Of a stretch of DNA of 64,000 nucleotides, positions 16,368-25,605 are shown piece after piece. The position numbers and the translations under genes are program-made. Origin of the DNA: Enterocloster bolteae (GTDB lineage: Bacteria > Bacillota > Clostridia > Lachnospirales > Lachnospiraceae). A model generated the notes under the pieces. It was given only the letters and a program-made list of their open reading frames with translations. It did no database searches and was not told the DNA's origin. The stretch covers positions 4,464,001-4,528,000 of the forward strand of contig NZ_CP022464.2 in the NCBI RefSeq assembly GCF_002234575.2, read 5' to 3'. Position 1 is the stretch's first letter. Each line of letters starts with the position of its first letter.

Positions 16368-18614
16368 TTACACGGAAGCTCCCTTACCCGCGCTCCTGTC
16401 CCAGTCTCTGGGCAGGATAAAATCCACTGTCCTAAGCAGACGGTCCGTGGACGCCACCTGGACCCGTATGGGCTGGCCCAGCTTAAATGTTTTCCTGGTC
16501 ATCTCTCCCACCAGTTCGTAATGCTGTTCATCAAATATATAATAATCATCCCTCAGCTCGCTTATGCGGACCAGTCCTTCCACCGTGTTGGGAAGCTCCA
16601 CATACAGCCCCCAGTTGGTGACGCCTGATACCACGCCGTCAAACTCCTGCCCGATAAATCTGGACATATACTCGCACTTTTTAAGCTTGTCCGTCTCACG
16701 CTCCGCTTCCTCTGCACGGCGCTCCAGAGCCGATGTCTGCATGGCGACCCCAGGCAGTATGGCTTCGTAATGACCGGCCCTCTTGTCTCCCAGTCCGCCC
16801 TTCAGGCTTTCCTTTATGATACGGTGAATCTGGAGGTCCGGATATCTTCGGATGGGCGAAGTAAAATGTGTGTAATACCTGGCAGCCAGGCCAAAATGGC
16901 CGGAGCACAGGGTGGTGTACTTTGCCTGCTTCATGGAGCGCAGGGTCAGCCTGGAAAGAAGCACCTCCTCAGGCGTTCCCTCTATCTTATCCAAAAGCTT
17001 TTGTAATTCCTTGGGATGAATCTCCCCCTGCTGAAGCCGGATGAAATATCCAAAATTATGGATAAAGGTTCCCAGCTGCTTCATCTTCTCCGGATCCGGA
17101 TTGTCATGGGTTCTGTAGAGGAAGGGCAGGGATTGCCAGAAGTAATCCTCCGCCACAGTCTCATTGGCTGCCAGCATGAAATCCTCTATGATTTTTGTGG
17201 CAGCATTGCGCTCATATGGTTTGATCTCCAGGGGCTTTCCCTGGGCATCCAGGATAATCTTGCTCTCCGGAAAGTCAAAGTCAATGGCTCCCCGTTTCTT
17301 CCGCTTTTCCCTGAGTATGTCAGATACCTCTTTCATCAGCATGAACATGGGCACAAACCCCTCATACTCAGCCATGACAGCTTCGTCCCCGTCCGTGACA
17401 ATGGCATTCACCGCCGTGTATGTCATTCGACGGTCCACATGAATCACTGTCTCCGCGATTTTGTGGTCCAGCACGTTTCCCTGGTCATCCAGTTCCATGA
17501 TGCAGCTTAAGGCCAGGCGGTCTGTGCCAGCGTTAAGGGAACAGATTCCATTGGACAGCTTATGGGGCAGCATGGGAATCACCCTGTCCACCAGATAAAC
17601 GCTGGTGCCCCGCTTTAATGCCTCCTTGTCCAACGGACGGCCTTCTTTTACATAATGGCTCACATCCGCAATGTGAACTCCCAGGATATAACCTCCCTGT
17701 CCGTTCCTGCACAGGGTTACCGCATCGTCCAGGTCCTTGGCGTCCTCGCCGTCAATGGTGACCGTGCGCAGTCCCCGTAAATCCAGGCGGCCGGCCAAAT
17801 CACCGGTCCAGTCTGCCGGCGATGTCAAATCACCAATGCCGTAAGGTCCGTCCCAGGTTTCCTCATCCCTTGTCATACCAGGCACAGCCACTTCATCCGG
17901 ACACCCTTCCACCTCGTCCATGACCTCCGGCGGAAACTCCTCCGGCAGTCCATAGGCCCTTACAATGGACAGTATGTCTGTTCCCGGATCATTGACATGG
18001 CCCAGAATCTCAGTCACTACACCCTCCGGCTTATGGTTCGCGTCTCCAAACTCCTTAATCCGCGCCACCACCTTATGCCCGGTGACAGCACCCATATCGC
18101 AGCCCTGGGGAATGAAAATATCCTTGGAAATCTTCTGGTTATCCGGAATCACAAACCCGAAGCCCTTGCTTTTCTGGTAATACCCAACCACCTCTTTGTT
18201 GGCATGTTCCAGCACTTTAAGCACCGAGCCTTCAGCCCTCCGGCCGCCTCCCCGGTCCTGGGATTCCACCACAATCTGGACCCTGTCCCCGTGAAGGGCC
18301 GCTCCTGTCCTGTCCTCAGGGATAAACACATCCTGCTCCATGCCTTCCACGGTCACAAAACCAAACCCCTTGGGATGTCCGCAAAATATACCGTTGACAG
18401 AAAAAACTTCCGGTTTTCCATATTTTCCCTTCTTGGAAATTCCGATTCTGCCCTCAGATACCAGATAGTCCAATACCTGTGTCAGTTCATCTCTCTGTGA
18501 TTTGGGAATGCCTAAAAGCATGGCCAGTTCCTTTGCCTTCATGGGCACGTAGGACTTGTCGTTCATCACCTCTTCCAGCATCTTTGCCTTCTGTTCCAAT
18601 ATTTCTTTTTCCAT
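16368..18614 (-). CDS. rnr: Ribonuclease R
   Basis: A 748-residue 3'-to-5' exoribonuclease of the RNB family that degrades structured RNA and, with tmRNA/SmpB, defective messages. In order: N-terminal helix-turn-helix-like region, two cold-shock OB domains (GHPKGFGFVTVEG, YYQKSKGFGFVIPDN), the RNB catalytic domain with TIDGEDAKDLDDAV metal-binding aspartates, and a C-terminal S1 domain (GQEFDGVVSGVTNWGLYVEL). Length is normal. It leads the rnr-smpB-HD operon and is preceded by secG. Confidence 0.95.
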   Translation of the reverse strand: MEKEILEQKAKMLEEVMNDKSYVPMKAKELAMLLGIPKSQRDELTQVLDYLVSEGRIGISKKGKYGKPEVFSVNGIFCGHPKGFGFVTVEGMEQDVFIPEDRTGAALHGDRVQIVVESQDRGGGRRAEGSVLKVLEHANKEVVGYYQKSKGFGFVIPDNQKISKDIFIPQGCDMGAVTGHKVVARIKEFGDANHKPEGVVTEILGHVNDPGTDILSIVRAYGLPEEFPPEVMDEVEGCPDEVAVPGMTRDEETWDGPYGIGDLTSPADWTGDLAGRLDLRGLRTVTIDGEDAKDLDDAVTLCRNGQGGYILGVHIADVSHYVKEGRPLDKEALKRGTSVYLVDRVIPMLPHKLSNGICSLNAGTDRLALSCIMELDDQGNVLDHKIAETVIHVDRRMTYTAVNAIVTDGDEAVMAEYEGFVPMFMLMKEVSDILREKRKKRGAIDFDFPESKIILDAQGKPLEIKPYERNAATKIIEDFMLAANETVAEDYFWQSLPFLYRTHDNPDPEKMKQLGTFIHNFGYFIRLQQGEIHPKELQKLLDKIEGTPEEVLLSRLTLRSMKQAKYTTLCSGHFGLAARYYTHFTSPIRRYPDLQIHRIIKESLKGGLGDKRAGHYEAILPGVAMQTSALERRAEEAERETDKLKKCEYMSRFIGQEFDGVVSGVTNWGLYVELPNTVEGLVRISELRDDYYIFDEQHYELVGEMTRKTFKLGQPIRVQVASTDRLLRTVDFILPRDWDRSAGKGASV

Positions 18615-18678
18615 ATAACCTCTTTCTTATAAATGTCCTGCCTGTCCGAAAACAGGTCAAAACCCGCCTGAATGAAAT

Positions 18679-18710
18679 AAAACACCCTTATATGAATACA
18701 AGGGTGTTTT
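18679..18710. terminator. Terminator between secG and rnr
   Basis: Perfect 11-bp arms AAAACACCCTT / AAGGGTGTTTT with a 10-nt loop, A- and T-flanked on both sides. It should end the secG transcript before rnr. Confidence 0.8.
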
Positions 18711-18736
18711 CGTCACTTATCCTTCTGTTATCTTAA

Positions 18737-18991
18737 TTACCCCATGACCTTAAGCAGCACGTTCAGGGCAATGGTAATGAGCATGAATGCAATGGCTCCA
18801 TACCTGGTAAAGTGCTCCAGCGCACCTTCCATGGAACGGCCTCTGTTCTTACTCCAGTAACTGTCTGTGGAGATTCCGCCAATTGCGCTCCCCAGTCCGT
18901 TGGACTTACCTTCCTGCATCAGGATAACCACTGATATTGCAACACCAAGAATTACATATATGATTGACAAAATAACATGTATTACTGACAT
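18737..18991 (-). CDS. secG: Protein translocase subunit SecG
   Basis: An 84-residue membrane protein of the SecYEG channel. Two membrane segments (VILSIIYVILGVAISVVILMQ and YGAIAFMLITIALNVLLKVMG) flank the conserved loop EGKSNGLGSAIGG. The start at 18991 gives the usual length and follows GGAGAGG; the longer frame upstream adds 23 unlikely residues. It stands before rnr, a gene order common in Firmicutes. Confidence 0.92.
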   Translation of the reverse strand: MSVIHVILSIIYVILGVAISVVILMQEGKSNGLGSAIGGISTDSYWSKNRGRSMEGALEHFTRYGAIAFMLITIALNVLLKVMG

Positions 18992-19119
18992 CCGCCTGCA
19001 CCTCTCCATTTTCTTATAGTCAAACAAAAATATTTTACCATACTTTGTCCTAAAACACAACCTGTTTTCCTATATTTTTATAGGTAAGACATTGCAGAAG
19101 CTTCATTCAGGCATCGCAT

Positions 19120-20067
19120 TTAAACCGCCTGGGAACAAATCATGGAAAGGCTGCCCTCAAAGATAACATCCCCGAATCCGGCAGGCACAATAAAATGCTG
19201 TCCCTTTGATACCGGGATGCCGTTTACACTTCCCTCTCCGTCCAGAATACTCACATTGGCAAAGCTGTCCCCATAATTCTCCGTCCAGCAGCCTGTCATG
19301 TCTATCTTGTCCACAGTATAGTAAGCGCAGGTCACAAGATGTTCTTTTCTACCGCTGTCCGTCTCCTTCACAACTGCCGGCATTGCATTTTGGTCCTCCT
19401 TAAAAGGCGCTTCTATCACATCAATGCTCTCCTTTATATGGAGCTGCCTGGGCTTCCCGCCGGACAGCCTGTCGTAGTCATAAACGCGGTATGTAATATC
19501 ACTGCTCTGCTGGGTCTCCAACACCAGGGTGCCGCCCTTTATGGCATGGACGCATCCGGGATTAATCTGAAAAAAGTCTCCCTTACTGACAGGAATTTCC
19601 CGTATGAAATCCTTCCAGCGTTTTTCCTCTATCATCTGCTTTACTTCATCCTTATTGCCTGCATGGTGCCCAATCACAATGGTGGCATCCGGATCGCAGT
19701 CCAGGATATACCAGCATTCTGTCTTGCCCAGAGATCCGTTTTCATGCTCCCCGGCATAGGCATTATCCGGATGAACCTGTATGCTTAAGTCGTTCCTGGC
19801 ATCAATAATCTTTACCAGCAATGGAAATTCCTTATGACAGCCTGCCGCAGCCCCAAACCACTCAGGGTGGCTCTCCCACAGGGAGCTTAAGCTCTGTCCT
19901 TTCCATGTTCCGCCTGCAATACGGCAATCCCCGTTCTTATGCGCGCTGATAGCCCAGCACTCGCCTGTGCGGCTGCTTGGGATATCGTAACCAAACACAT
20001 CTTTAAGACGTGTTCCTCCCCAGATGGCCTCCTTAAAAACAGGTTCCATAAATAGTAATTCTCTCAT
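19120..20067 (-). CDS. manA: Mannose-6-phosphate isomerase, class I
   Basis: A 315-residue zinc enzyme that interconverts mannose 6-phosphate and fructose 6-phosphate. Metal and active-site motifs: SIQVHPDNAYA, KTECWYIL, the later PGCVHAIKGGTLVLETQQSSDITYRVYDYDR with its arginine. This is the short single-domain Firmicute form. AAGGAGAGA ribosome site. No sugar transport gene is adjacent, so it probably serves general mannose use or precursor supply for glycans. Confidence 0.92.
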   Translation of the reverse strand: MRELLFMEPVFKEAIWGGTRLKDVFGYDIPSSRTGECWAISAHKNGDCRIAGGTWKGQSLSSLWESHPEWFGAAAGCHKEFPLLVKIIDARNDLSIQVHPDNAYAGEHENGSLGKTECWYILDCDPDATIVIGHHAGNKDEVKQMIEEKRWKDFIREIPVSKGDFFQINPGCVHAIKGGTLVLETQQSSDITYRVYDYDRLSGGKPRQLHIKESIDVIEAPFKEDQNAMPAVVKETDSGRKEHLVTCAYYTVDKIDMTGCWTENYGDSFANVSILDGEGSVNGIPVSKGQHFIVPAGFGDVIFEGSLSMICSQAV

Positions 20068-20209
20068 GTCTCTCTCCTTATTTTTCCCCTTTTTGATGCA
20101 ATCAATGCATCTTCTTACATCATACCCTGCTTTTTCCGGTTGTCAAGATTTAAATGGGACGGGGAAAGAATTTTCCGGACGAATCACCGCCCGGAAGCAT
20201 CCCCTTTCC

Positions 20210-20321
20210 CATCTACCGCACTACATCTCCTGCACTGCATCTCCTGCACTGCATCTACCGCACTGCATCTCCTGCACTGCATCTCCTACGCTGCATCTCC
20301 TACGCTGCATCTCCTGTCATT
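20210..20321. repeat. 14-bp minisatellite
   Basis: Eight units of CATCTCCTGCACTG with point changes (variants CATCTACCGCACTG and CATCTCCTACGCTG). It lies between manA and the end of eno, is non-coding, and is out of frame with any gene since 14 is not a multiple of 3. Confidence 0.85.
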
Positions 20322-20373
20322 GCAGGCCCCTGTGAAGTGCGCAGACAGCACAAATGCGTTTTCCAATCACCTT

Positions 20374-21645
20374 TTAACCTTCCAGATTTTCCTCAATACG
20401 CAGCAGCTGATTGTATTTGGCCACGCGGTCAGAACGGCAGGGAGCGCCGGTCTTAATTTGTCCTGCATTGACAGCCACTGCAATATCTGCAATGATGGAA
20501 TCCTCCGTCTCACCGGAACGGTGGGATATAATGGTGCCGAATCCGGCCCTCTTAGCCATTTCGATAGCCTCAAAGCTTTCAGACAGCGTACCTATCTGAT
20601 TCACCTTCACCAGAATGGCGTTTCCTGCTCCCAGCTCAATGCCCTTTGACAGCCGTTTCGTATTGGTGACGAACAAATCATCTCCTACCAGCTGAATACG
20701 TCCTCCCAGTTCCTTGGTCAGCATTTTCCAGCCCTCCCAGTCCTCCTCCTGGAGTCCGTCCTCTATGGAACAGATGGGGAACGCATCTACAAGACGGCGG
20801 TAGTAATCCACCATCTCCTGTGCGCTGCGCCGGATTTCCTTTCCCGCCATGCGGCTTTCTCCCGGGAACAGGTACATGCCGCTGGCTTCATCATAGAGTT
20901 CACTGGACGCCGCATCAATGGCAATCTTCATATCGGTTCCCGGCTTCAGTCCGCTCTTTTCCATGGCTCTCACCAGAAATTCAAGCACAGCCTCGGAGTC
21001 CTTAAGGTCCGGCGCAAATCCGCCCTCATCCCCTACTCCTGTGCTGTAGCCTTCTTCTTTAAGAAGCTTCTTTAAGGTGTGATAGACCTCCGCACACATC
21101 CTCAGACGCTCCGCAAAACAGCAGGCTCCGAACGGCATAATCATGAATTCCTGCAAATCAACTGTATTGTCCGCGTGTTTTCCTCCGTTTAGAATGTTCA
21201 TCATGGGAACAGGCAGGACGGATGCATGGATTCCTCCCAGATACCTGTAAAGAGGCATCCGAAGCCCATTTGCAGCAGCCCTGGCCACGGCCATGGACAC
21301 GCCCAGAATAGCATTGGCCCCCAGCTTTCCCTTATTCTCTGTTCCGTCCGCCTCCAGAAGCAGACGGTCGATGTGTCTCTGGTCCAATGCGCTTTCAAAG
21401 AGAACTGCTTCGCTGAGCACAGTATTCACATGCTCTACAGCTCCCCGGACTCCCAGTCCGTTGTACCGATTCCCGCCGTCCCGAAGTTCTACGGCCTCGA
21501 ATTTTCCGGTGGATGCACCGGAGGGAACGGCCGCCCTGCCGGTGGCGCCTCCTGTCAGGCACACTTCCACCTCCACCGTAGGATTCCCCCTGGAATCCAG
21601 TATCTCTCTGCCGGTTACCGCCTCTATCTCCAGTTCGTTTACCAT
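20374..21645 (-). CDS. eno: Enolase
   Basis: A 423-residue glycolytic enzyme converting 2-phosphoglycerate to phosphoenolpyruvate. All signatures are present: ILDSRGNPTVEVEV, PSGASTGKFEAVELRDG, the DEGGFAPDL loop, metal-binding SIEDGLQEEDWEGW and LVGDDLFVTN, and ISHRSGETEDSIIAD. Length is normal. GAGGAGG ribosome site before the ATG at 21645. It is alone and not part of the gap-pgk-tpi operon seen in other Firmicutes, so it may be a second enolase or separately regulated. Confidence 0.95.
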   Translation of the reverse strand: MVNELEIEAVTGREILDSRGNPTVEVEVCLTGGATGRAAVPSGASTGKFEAVELRDGGNRYNGLGVRGAVEHVNTVLSEAVLFESALDQRHIDRLLLEADGTENKGKLGANAILGVSMAVARAAANGLRMPLYRYLGGIHASVLPVPMMNILNGGKHADNTVDLQEFMIMPFGACCFAERLRMCAEVYHTLKKLLKEEGYSTGVGDEGGFAPDLKDSEAVLEFLVRAMEKSGLKPGTDMKIAIDAASSELYDEASGMYLFPGESRMAGKEIRRSAQEMVDYYRRLVDAFPICSIEDGLQEEDWEGWKMLTKELGGRIQLVGDDLFVTNTKRLSKGIELGAGNAILVKVNQIGTLSESFEAIEMAKRAGFGTIISHRSGETEDSIIADIAVAVNAGQIKTGAPCRSDRVAKYNQLLRIEENLEG

Positions 21646-21662
21646 AAAAAAATGACCTCCTC

Positions 21663-21684
21663 ATATCAATCTTATCATTGATAT
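21663..21684 (-). promoter_or_regulatory. Inverted repeat just upstream of the eno ribosome site
   Basis: ATATCAAT / ATTGATAT with a 6-nt loop, next to the eno Shine-Dalgarno. It could be an operator or a hairpin acting on translation start. Function unproven. Confidence 0.35.
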
Positions 21685-21747
21685 AAGGATAGCCATTTTT
21701 TAACATTATATGTATGGAATCAGTCATTTTAGCAGGCTCATCCATCC

Positions 21748-22707
21748 TTAATTTATCCTGGCCCCATCCGCGCCCACTGTAAATCCATCCGGTGTGACCG
21801 CAGATACCAGCATGGCCCCTGACGGGTCGCAGTAATACAGCTTATCTTCCCAGGATATCCAGCCGGTCTTCATATATCCCTCCTGGTCAAAGAAATACCA
21901 CTTGTAATTGATATACTGCCAGCCGTTTGACGTGTAAGTTCCGTCTCCCTTCTGGTACCACCAGCCCCGGTCATCCCTGAGCCACTGGCCGTTCACCCTG
22001 GTCAGGTCTTCCTCTGTAATCTCAATATAGGGAGATTCCTGCCATTCACCGGCATTGTTCCTGGAATCCATGGCCCTGACTTTAAAATAGTAGGTGCCTG
22101 CCTTTGGGAACTTGCCGGAAAAATCATAGCTGTTTTCCTTTACCGTATAGGTGGCTCCGATGCCGTCCTCATAAGAATTGCCTCCCCTTCGGCACAGGCG
22201 GACCTTATAATTCTTAGCCAGGCTCATATCGTCCCAGTGGGCCACCCCGTTATCTTCATCCCACATCAGACCGCTTACATCCAGATCCTCATCATCCTCG
22301 TCCAGCTTATCCAGCCTTACCACCAGGACCATCTCTTCCTTATCATTCTTAGTGGAACTGGATACATACTTGACCGTATCGCCGGAAAATGAAAACGCGC
22401 TCTTTCCCGATTTCTTAAAGTAATAATCACTGTCAGCGGAAAGCCATATCTCCACTTTCGGCTTGTCCCCGCCTACCCAGCTGTCGCCCTCATTGACAAT
22501 ATCCACGCTCTCAATGGAACACTCCCCATCCTCCAGGCTCACGTCCACGTTTCCGCCTATTTCTCCTGCCTGGATATCCGATGTGAAATTAAGTTTAATT
22601 TTCCCCACTGGTGTCCTTTCCTCTTTTGCAAAGGCTGTAAAGGACAGGGTGCAGGCCATAAACAGAGCTGCACCTGCCAGCACGGCATATGCTCCTCTTT
22701 TCCTCAT
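21748..22707 (-). CDS. Secreted protein with C-terminal wall-binding repeats
   Basis: A 319-residue exported protein. A signal peptide (cut near TAFAKE) is followed by about 110 residues of beta-rich sequence, then a fibronectin-III-like stretch (AHWDDMSLAKNYKVRLCRRG ... TYYFKVRAMDSRNNAGEW) and C-terminal aromatic repeats (GWWYQKGDGTYTSNGWQYIN, KWYFFDQEGYMKTGWISW) that usually bind wall polymers. It shares the TPDGFTVGADGA ending with the protein at 7.5-8.4 kb. The start at 22707 has GGAGG; longer frames lack a site. Function is unknown but surface attachment is likely. Confidence 0.78.
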   Translation of the reverse strand: MRKRGAYAVLAGAALFMACTLSFTAFAKEERTPVGKIKLNFTSDIQAGEIGGNVDVSLEDGECSIESVDIVNEGDSWVGGDKPKVEIWLSADSDYYFKKSGKSAFSFSGDTVKYVSSSTKNDKEEMVLVVRLDKLDEDDEDLDVSGLMWDEDNGVAHWDDMSLAKNYKVRLCRRGGNSYEDGIGATYTVKENSYDFSGKFPKAGTYYFKVRAMDSRNNAGEWQESPYIEITEEDLTRVNGQWLRDDRGWWYQKGDGTYTSNGWQYINYKWYFFDQEGYMKTGWISWEDKLYYCDPSGAMLVSAVTPDGFTVGADGARIN

Positions 22708-22875
22708 TTGAACCTCCTCCTTCCCGCTTGCGTCTGTTTTCCTATTATAGCACATATCATCGGCTTCTGTCATCCTCCGGCACACCAAACTTGTTCCATT
22801 TTCATATAGTATAGTATGCCGGGGCGTTAATGGACATCCGGCCTATAATGAAACAGATATACAGGGGGATTGCTT

Positions 22876-23979
22876 TTGATAACCATTAGTCTTTGTATGA
22901 TTGTAAAAAATGAGGAGGCTGTTCTGGAACGGCTCCTAAGGACCATGTCCACTGTGGCGGATCAGATTGTTATTATGGATACCGGCTCCACGGACCGGAC
23001 AAAAGAAATCGCAGCCCGCTATACGGATGAGGTCTACGATTTCCCGTGGACGGATGATTTCGCCGCTGCCAGGAACGCCGTCTGCCAGAAGGCGGTGTCG
23101 GACTACTGGATGTGGATGGACGCGGACGATGTAATGGAGCCTGAACAGGCTGCCCGCTTAAAGAATTTGAAGGAAACCCTGGACCCCTCTGTGGATGTGG
23201 TGATGATGAAATATCTCACGGGTTTTGACGAAAACGGGAGAACCTCCTTTTCCTATTACAGGGAGCGTATCTTAAAAAACCACAAGGGATTCCAGTGGCA
23301 GGGCCGGGTGCATGAAGCTGTCCCCCCTGCCGGCAATATCCTATACACCGATATTGAGATTCAGCACCGGAAGGAGGGCGCCGGGGATAAGGACCGCAAC
23401 CTTCGGATATACGAAACCATGCTGAGCCAGGGAGAACCTCTGGAACCCAGACACCAGTTCTACTACGCCAGGGAGCTGTATTACCACGAACGCTATGAAG
23501 ATGCGGTACGGGTGTTCAGGGCATTCCTGCAGGAACCGGATGGATGGGTGGAAAACAAGATAGACGCCTGTCTCCATCTGGCTCTGTGCGAGGAGCATCT
23601 GGGACATACGGAAAAGGCCGTGGAGGCACTTTTAAAGAGCTTCTTATATGACAGTCCCCGCGGTGAAGCCTGCTGTGAACTGGGGCGGATGAAAATGAAG
23701 GAAGAAAAATACAGGGAGGCTGCTTATTGGTATACCCAGGCATTATCCTCCCGGCCTGCGGAACAGACAGGAGCTTTTGTCCGAAAGGACTGTTACGGCT
23801 TCCTGCCTTCTATTCAGCTGTGTGTATGCTATGACCGTCTGGGCGACCACCGAAGAGCATGGCACTATCACTTGAAGTCACAAAAGCTGAAACCTGAACA
23901 CCCATCTGTCAGGCAGAACCAGACCTACTTTGAACACAAACTGAAACATCCGGCGGAAGGGCAGCCTTCCGCACTATAA
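22876..23979 (+). CDS. Family 2 glycosyltransferase with TPR tail
   Basis: A 367-residue enzyme. The N-terminal GT2 domain has SLCMIVKNEEAVLERLL, DTGSTDRTKEIA, and the metal-binding WMWMDADDVM in place of the DxD motif; the GRVHEA segment closes it. From about residue 190 helical TPR repeats follow (RELYYHERYEDAVRVF, LGHTEKAVEALLKSF, EEKYREAAYWYTQAL). Such enzymes often add the first sugar to proteins. TTG at 22876 is chosen as start, with AGGGGG seven bases before it; TTG 22870 is too close. It lies 17 bases before the first collagen-like gene, as does SgtA before bclA in C. difficile, so O-glycosylation of the collagen repeats is the likely job. Confidence 0.85.
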   Translation: MITISLCMIVKNEEAVLERLLRTMSTVADQIVIMDTGSTDRTKEIAARYTDEVYDFPWTDDFAAARNAVCQKAVSDYWMWMDADDVMEPEQAARLKNLKETLDPSVDVVMMKYLTGFDENGRTSFSYYRERILKNHKGFQWQGRVHEAVPPAGNILYTDIEIQHRKEGAGDKDRNLRIYETMLSQGEPLEPRHQFYYARELYYHERYEDAVRVFRAFLQEPDGWVENKIDACLHLALCEEHLGHTEKAVEALLKSFLYDSPRGEACCELGRMKMKEEKYREAAYWYTQALSSRPAEQTGAFVRKDCYGFLPSIQLCVCYDRLGDHRRAWHYHLKSQKLKPEHPSVRQNQTYFEHKLKHPAEGQPSAL

Positions 23980-23996
23980 AATAAGGAGAGGTAATT

Positions 23997-25418
23997 ATGT
24001 ATTTTAATTTTTCCAACGGAATGAATCGAAATGATAATATAGAACAACGCAGACCATGCGGATACCCCGGAAACAACGGTTTTCCAGGTAATGGCGGCTG
24101 CCCCGGCGACTATGGTTTCCCAGGTTCCGGAAGATACCCGGAAGATGATTGCCAGGACAGCGACGGCTGTGGCAGCGACAGCACAGCCCAGACAGATAAC
24201 AGATGCCCAGGTAACGGCGGGTTTCCAGGCGGCAATTTTCCAGGCGGCGGGTTTCCGGGCTGCTGCCCAGGACCCAGAGGACCACAGGGGCCTGCCGGAC
24301 CAACAGGCGCTCAGGGACCAATGGGACCCAGAGGATGCCCCGGAGCACAGGGCCCTACCGGACCAACTGGTGCCATGGGGCCTCAGGGCTATGTAGGCCC
24401 CACCGGGCCGACAGGGCCTCAGGGACCCAGAGGATTCACCGGTGAGACAGGGCCTCAGGGACCCCAGGGACCAATGGGACTTCCCGGACCACAGGGCATA
24501 GCCGGCAGCACAGGCGCCACCGGAAGCCAGGGACCACAGGGGCCTCAGGGAGTTACCGGACCTGCCGGACCTCAGGGCATCCAGGGACCCCAGGGAGCTA
24601 CCGGACCTGCCGGACCTCAAGGACCCCAGGGACCTCAGGGGCCGCAGGGACCTCAGGGCAGCACCGGAGCCGCAGGGCCTCAGGGACTGACCGGAGCTAC
24701 CGGACCCATCGGACCGACGGGGCCAACCGGACCTCAGGGTATCCAGGGCATCCAGGGGCCACAGGGACCTCAGGGAGCTACCGGCGTTACCGGGCCTCAG
24801 GGTATCGCAGGAGCAACCGGACCAATCGGAGTAACCGGGCCGACCGGAGCTACCGGGGCAATTGGCGCAACCGGCGCAACTGGAGCAACCGGGCCAACTG
24901 GCATAACCGGGCCTGCCGGAACCACAGGGGCAACCGGCGCGACCGGCTTAGCCGGGACCACCGGACCAACTGGTGCTACCGGACCTACAGGCGCAGCTGG
25001 TGGGATTGCAGCATACGGCGGAATGTATAGAACAACCACAACGCCAATTTCTATCGGTATTGCATCTACACAACAAGTAGCTTTTAATAATACCATGCCA
25101 TTATTAAATACAACCGTAGCTGCCAATGCTATTACCGTAGCTAATACCGGTATATATGAGATTAACTGGAAGTTAGTATCAACAGCATCAGTGGCAGTGG
25201 CATTAACTTTAGCTATACGCCGTAATAGTGTTCCTATTGCATCAACCACCAGTACAAGAACATTATCACTTGGTGTTGAAAGTTTATTTGAAGGCAGCGT
25301 TATTTTCAATTTAACTGCTGGAGATGTAATAGATATGGTTTTGTCTTCTGCACTGGCCGTAACATTAACTTTATCAACAGGAACAAATGCAACATTGACA
25401 GTAAAGCAGCTTAGCTGA
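23997..25418 (+). CDS. Collagen-like surface protein 1 (BclA type)
   Basis: A 473-residue protein. The first 95 residues are a Gly/Pro/Asn-rich region ending in GGGFPGCCPGPRG; residues from about 96 to 345 are a long uninterrupted run of Gly-X-Y triplets, dominated by GPQGPQ, GATGPT and GPAGPQ; the last 125 residues form a beta-rich cap (TTTTPISIGIASTQQVAF ... LTVKQLS) like the trimerising C1q/TNF-like domain of BclA. No LPXTG or signal peptide is visible, as in exosporium collagens. Threonine in the Y position gives sites for sugar. The GPMGPRGCPG...GAMGPQGYVGPT block is shared by all three collagen genes here. The AT content rises sharply in the cap, so that part may have a separate history. 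Confidence 0.88.
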   Translation: MYFNFSNGMNRNDNIEQRRPCGYPGNNGFPGNGGCPGDYGFPGSGRYPEDDCQDSDGCGSDSTAQTDNRCPGNGGFPGGNFPGGGFPGCCPGPRGPQGPAGPTGAQGPMGPRGCPGAQGPTGPTGAMGPQGYVGPTGPTGPQGPRGFTGETGPQGPQGPMGLPGPQGIAGSTGATGSQGPQGPQGVTGPAGPQGIQGPQGATGPAGPQGPQGPQGPQGPQGSTGAAGPQGLTGATGPIGPTGPTGPQGIQGIQGPQGPQGATGVTGPQGIAGATGPIGVTGPTGATGAIGATGATGATGPTGITGPAGTTGATGATGLAGTTGPTGATGPTGAAGGIAAYGGMYRTTTTPISIGIASTQQVAFNNTMPLLNTTVAANAITVANTGIYEINWKLVSTASVAVALTLAIRRNSVPIASTTSTRTLSLGVESLFEGSVIFNLTAGDVIDMVLSSALAVTLTLSTGTNATLTVKQLS

Positions 25419-25420
25419 TA

Positions 25421-25452
25421 ATTGTTTAAAACACCTTTGTGTTTTAAACAAT
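25421..25452 (+). terminator. Terminator after collagen gene 1
   Basis: ATTGTTTAAAACAC / GTGTTTTAAACAAT perfect 14-bp arms with a 4-nt loop, right after the stop codon. Only a weak T-run follows. Confidence 0.6.
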
Positions 25453-25527
25453 GTAAATTGATGTGATTATGCTATATTTTATTTTATCCTCATTTATGGG
25501 ACATAACAATTTTCCTATTATGTACGG

Positions 25528-25605
25528 CCTGCTGCACCAAAAGGACCAATTGGGGCACAAGGACCTGCTGGAACCACAGGGGCTGCCGGCGCTACCGGCC
25601 GGTAG
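25528..25605 (+). pseudogene. Fragment of a collagen-like gene
   Basis: A 25-codon piece reading PAAPKGPIGAQGPAGTTGAA and then TAG. It has Gly-X-Y triplets like the neighbouring genes but no start and no cap domain. It is a leftover of a further collagen copy. Confidence 0.7.
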
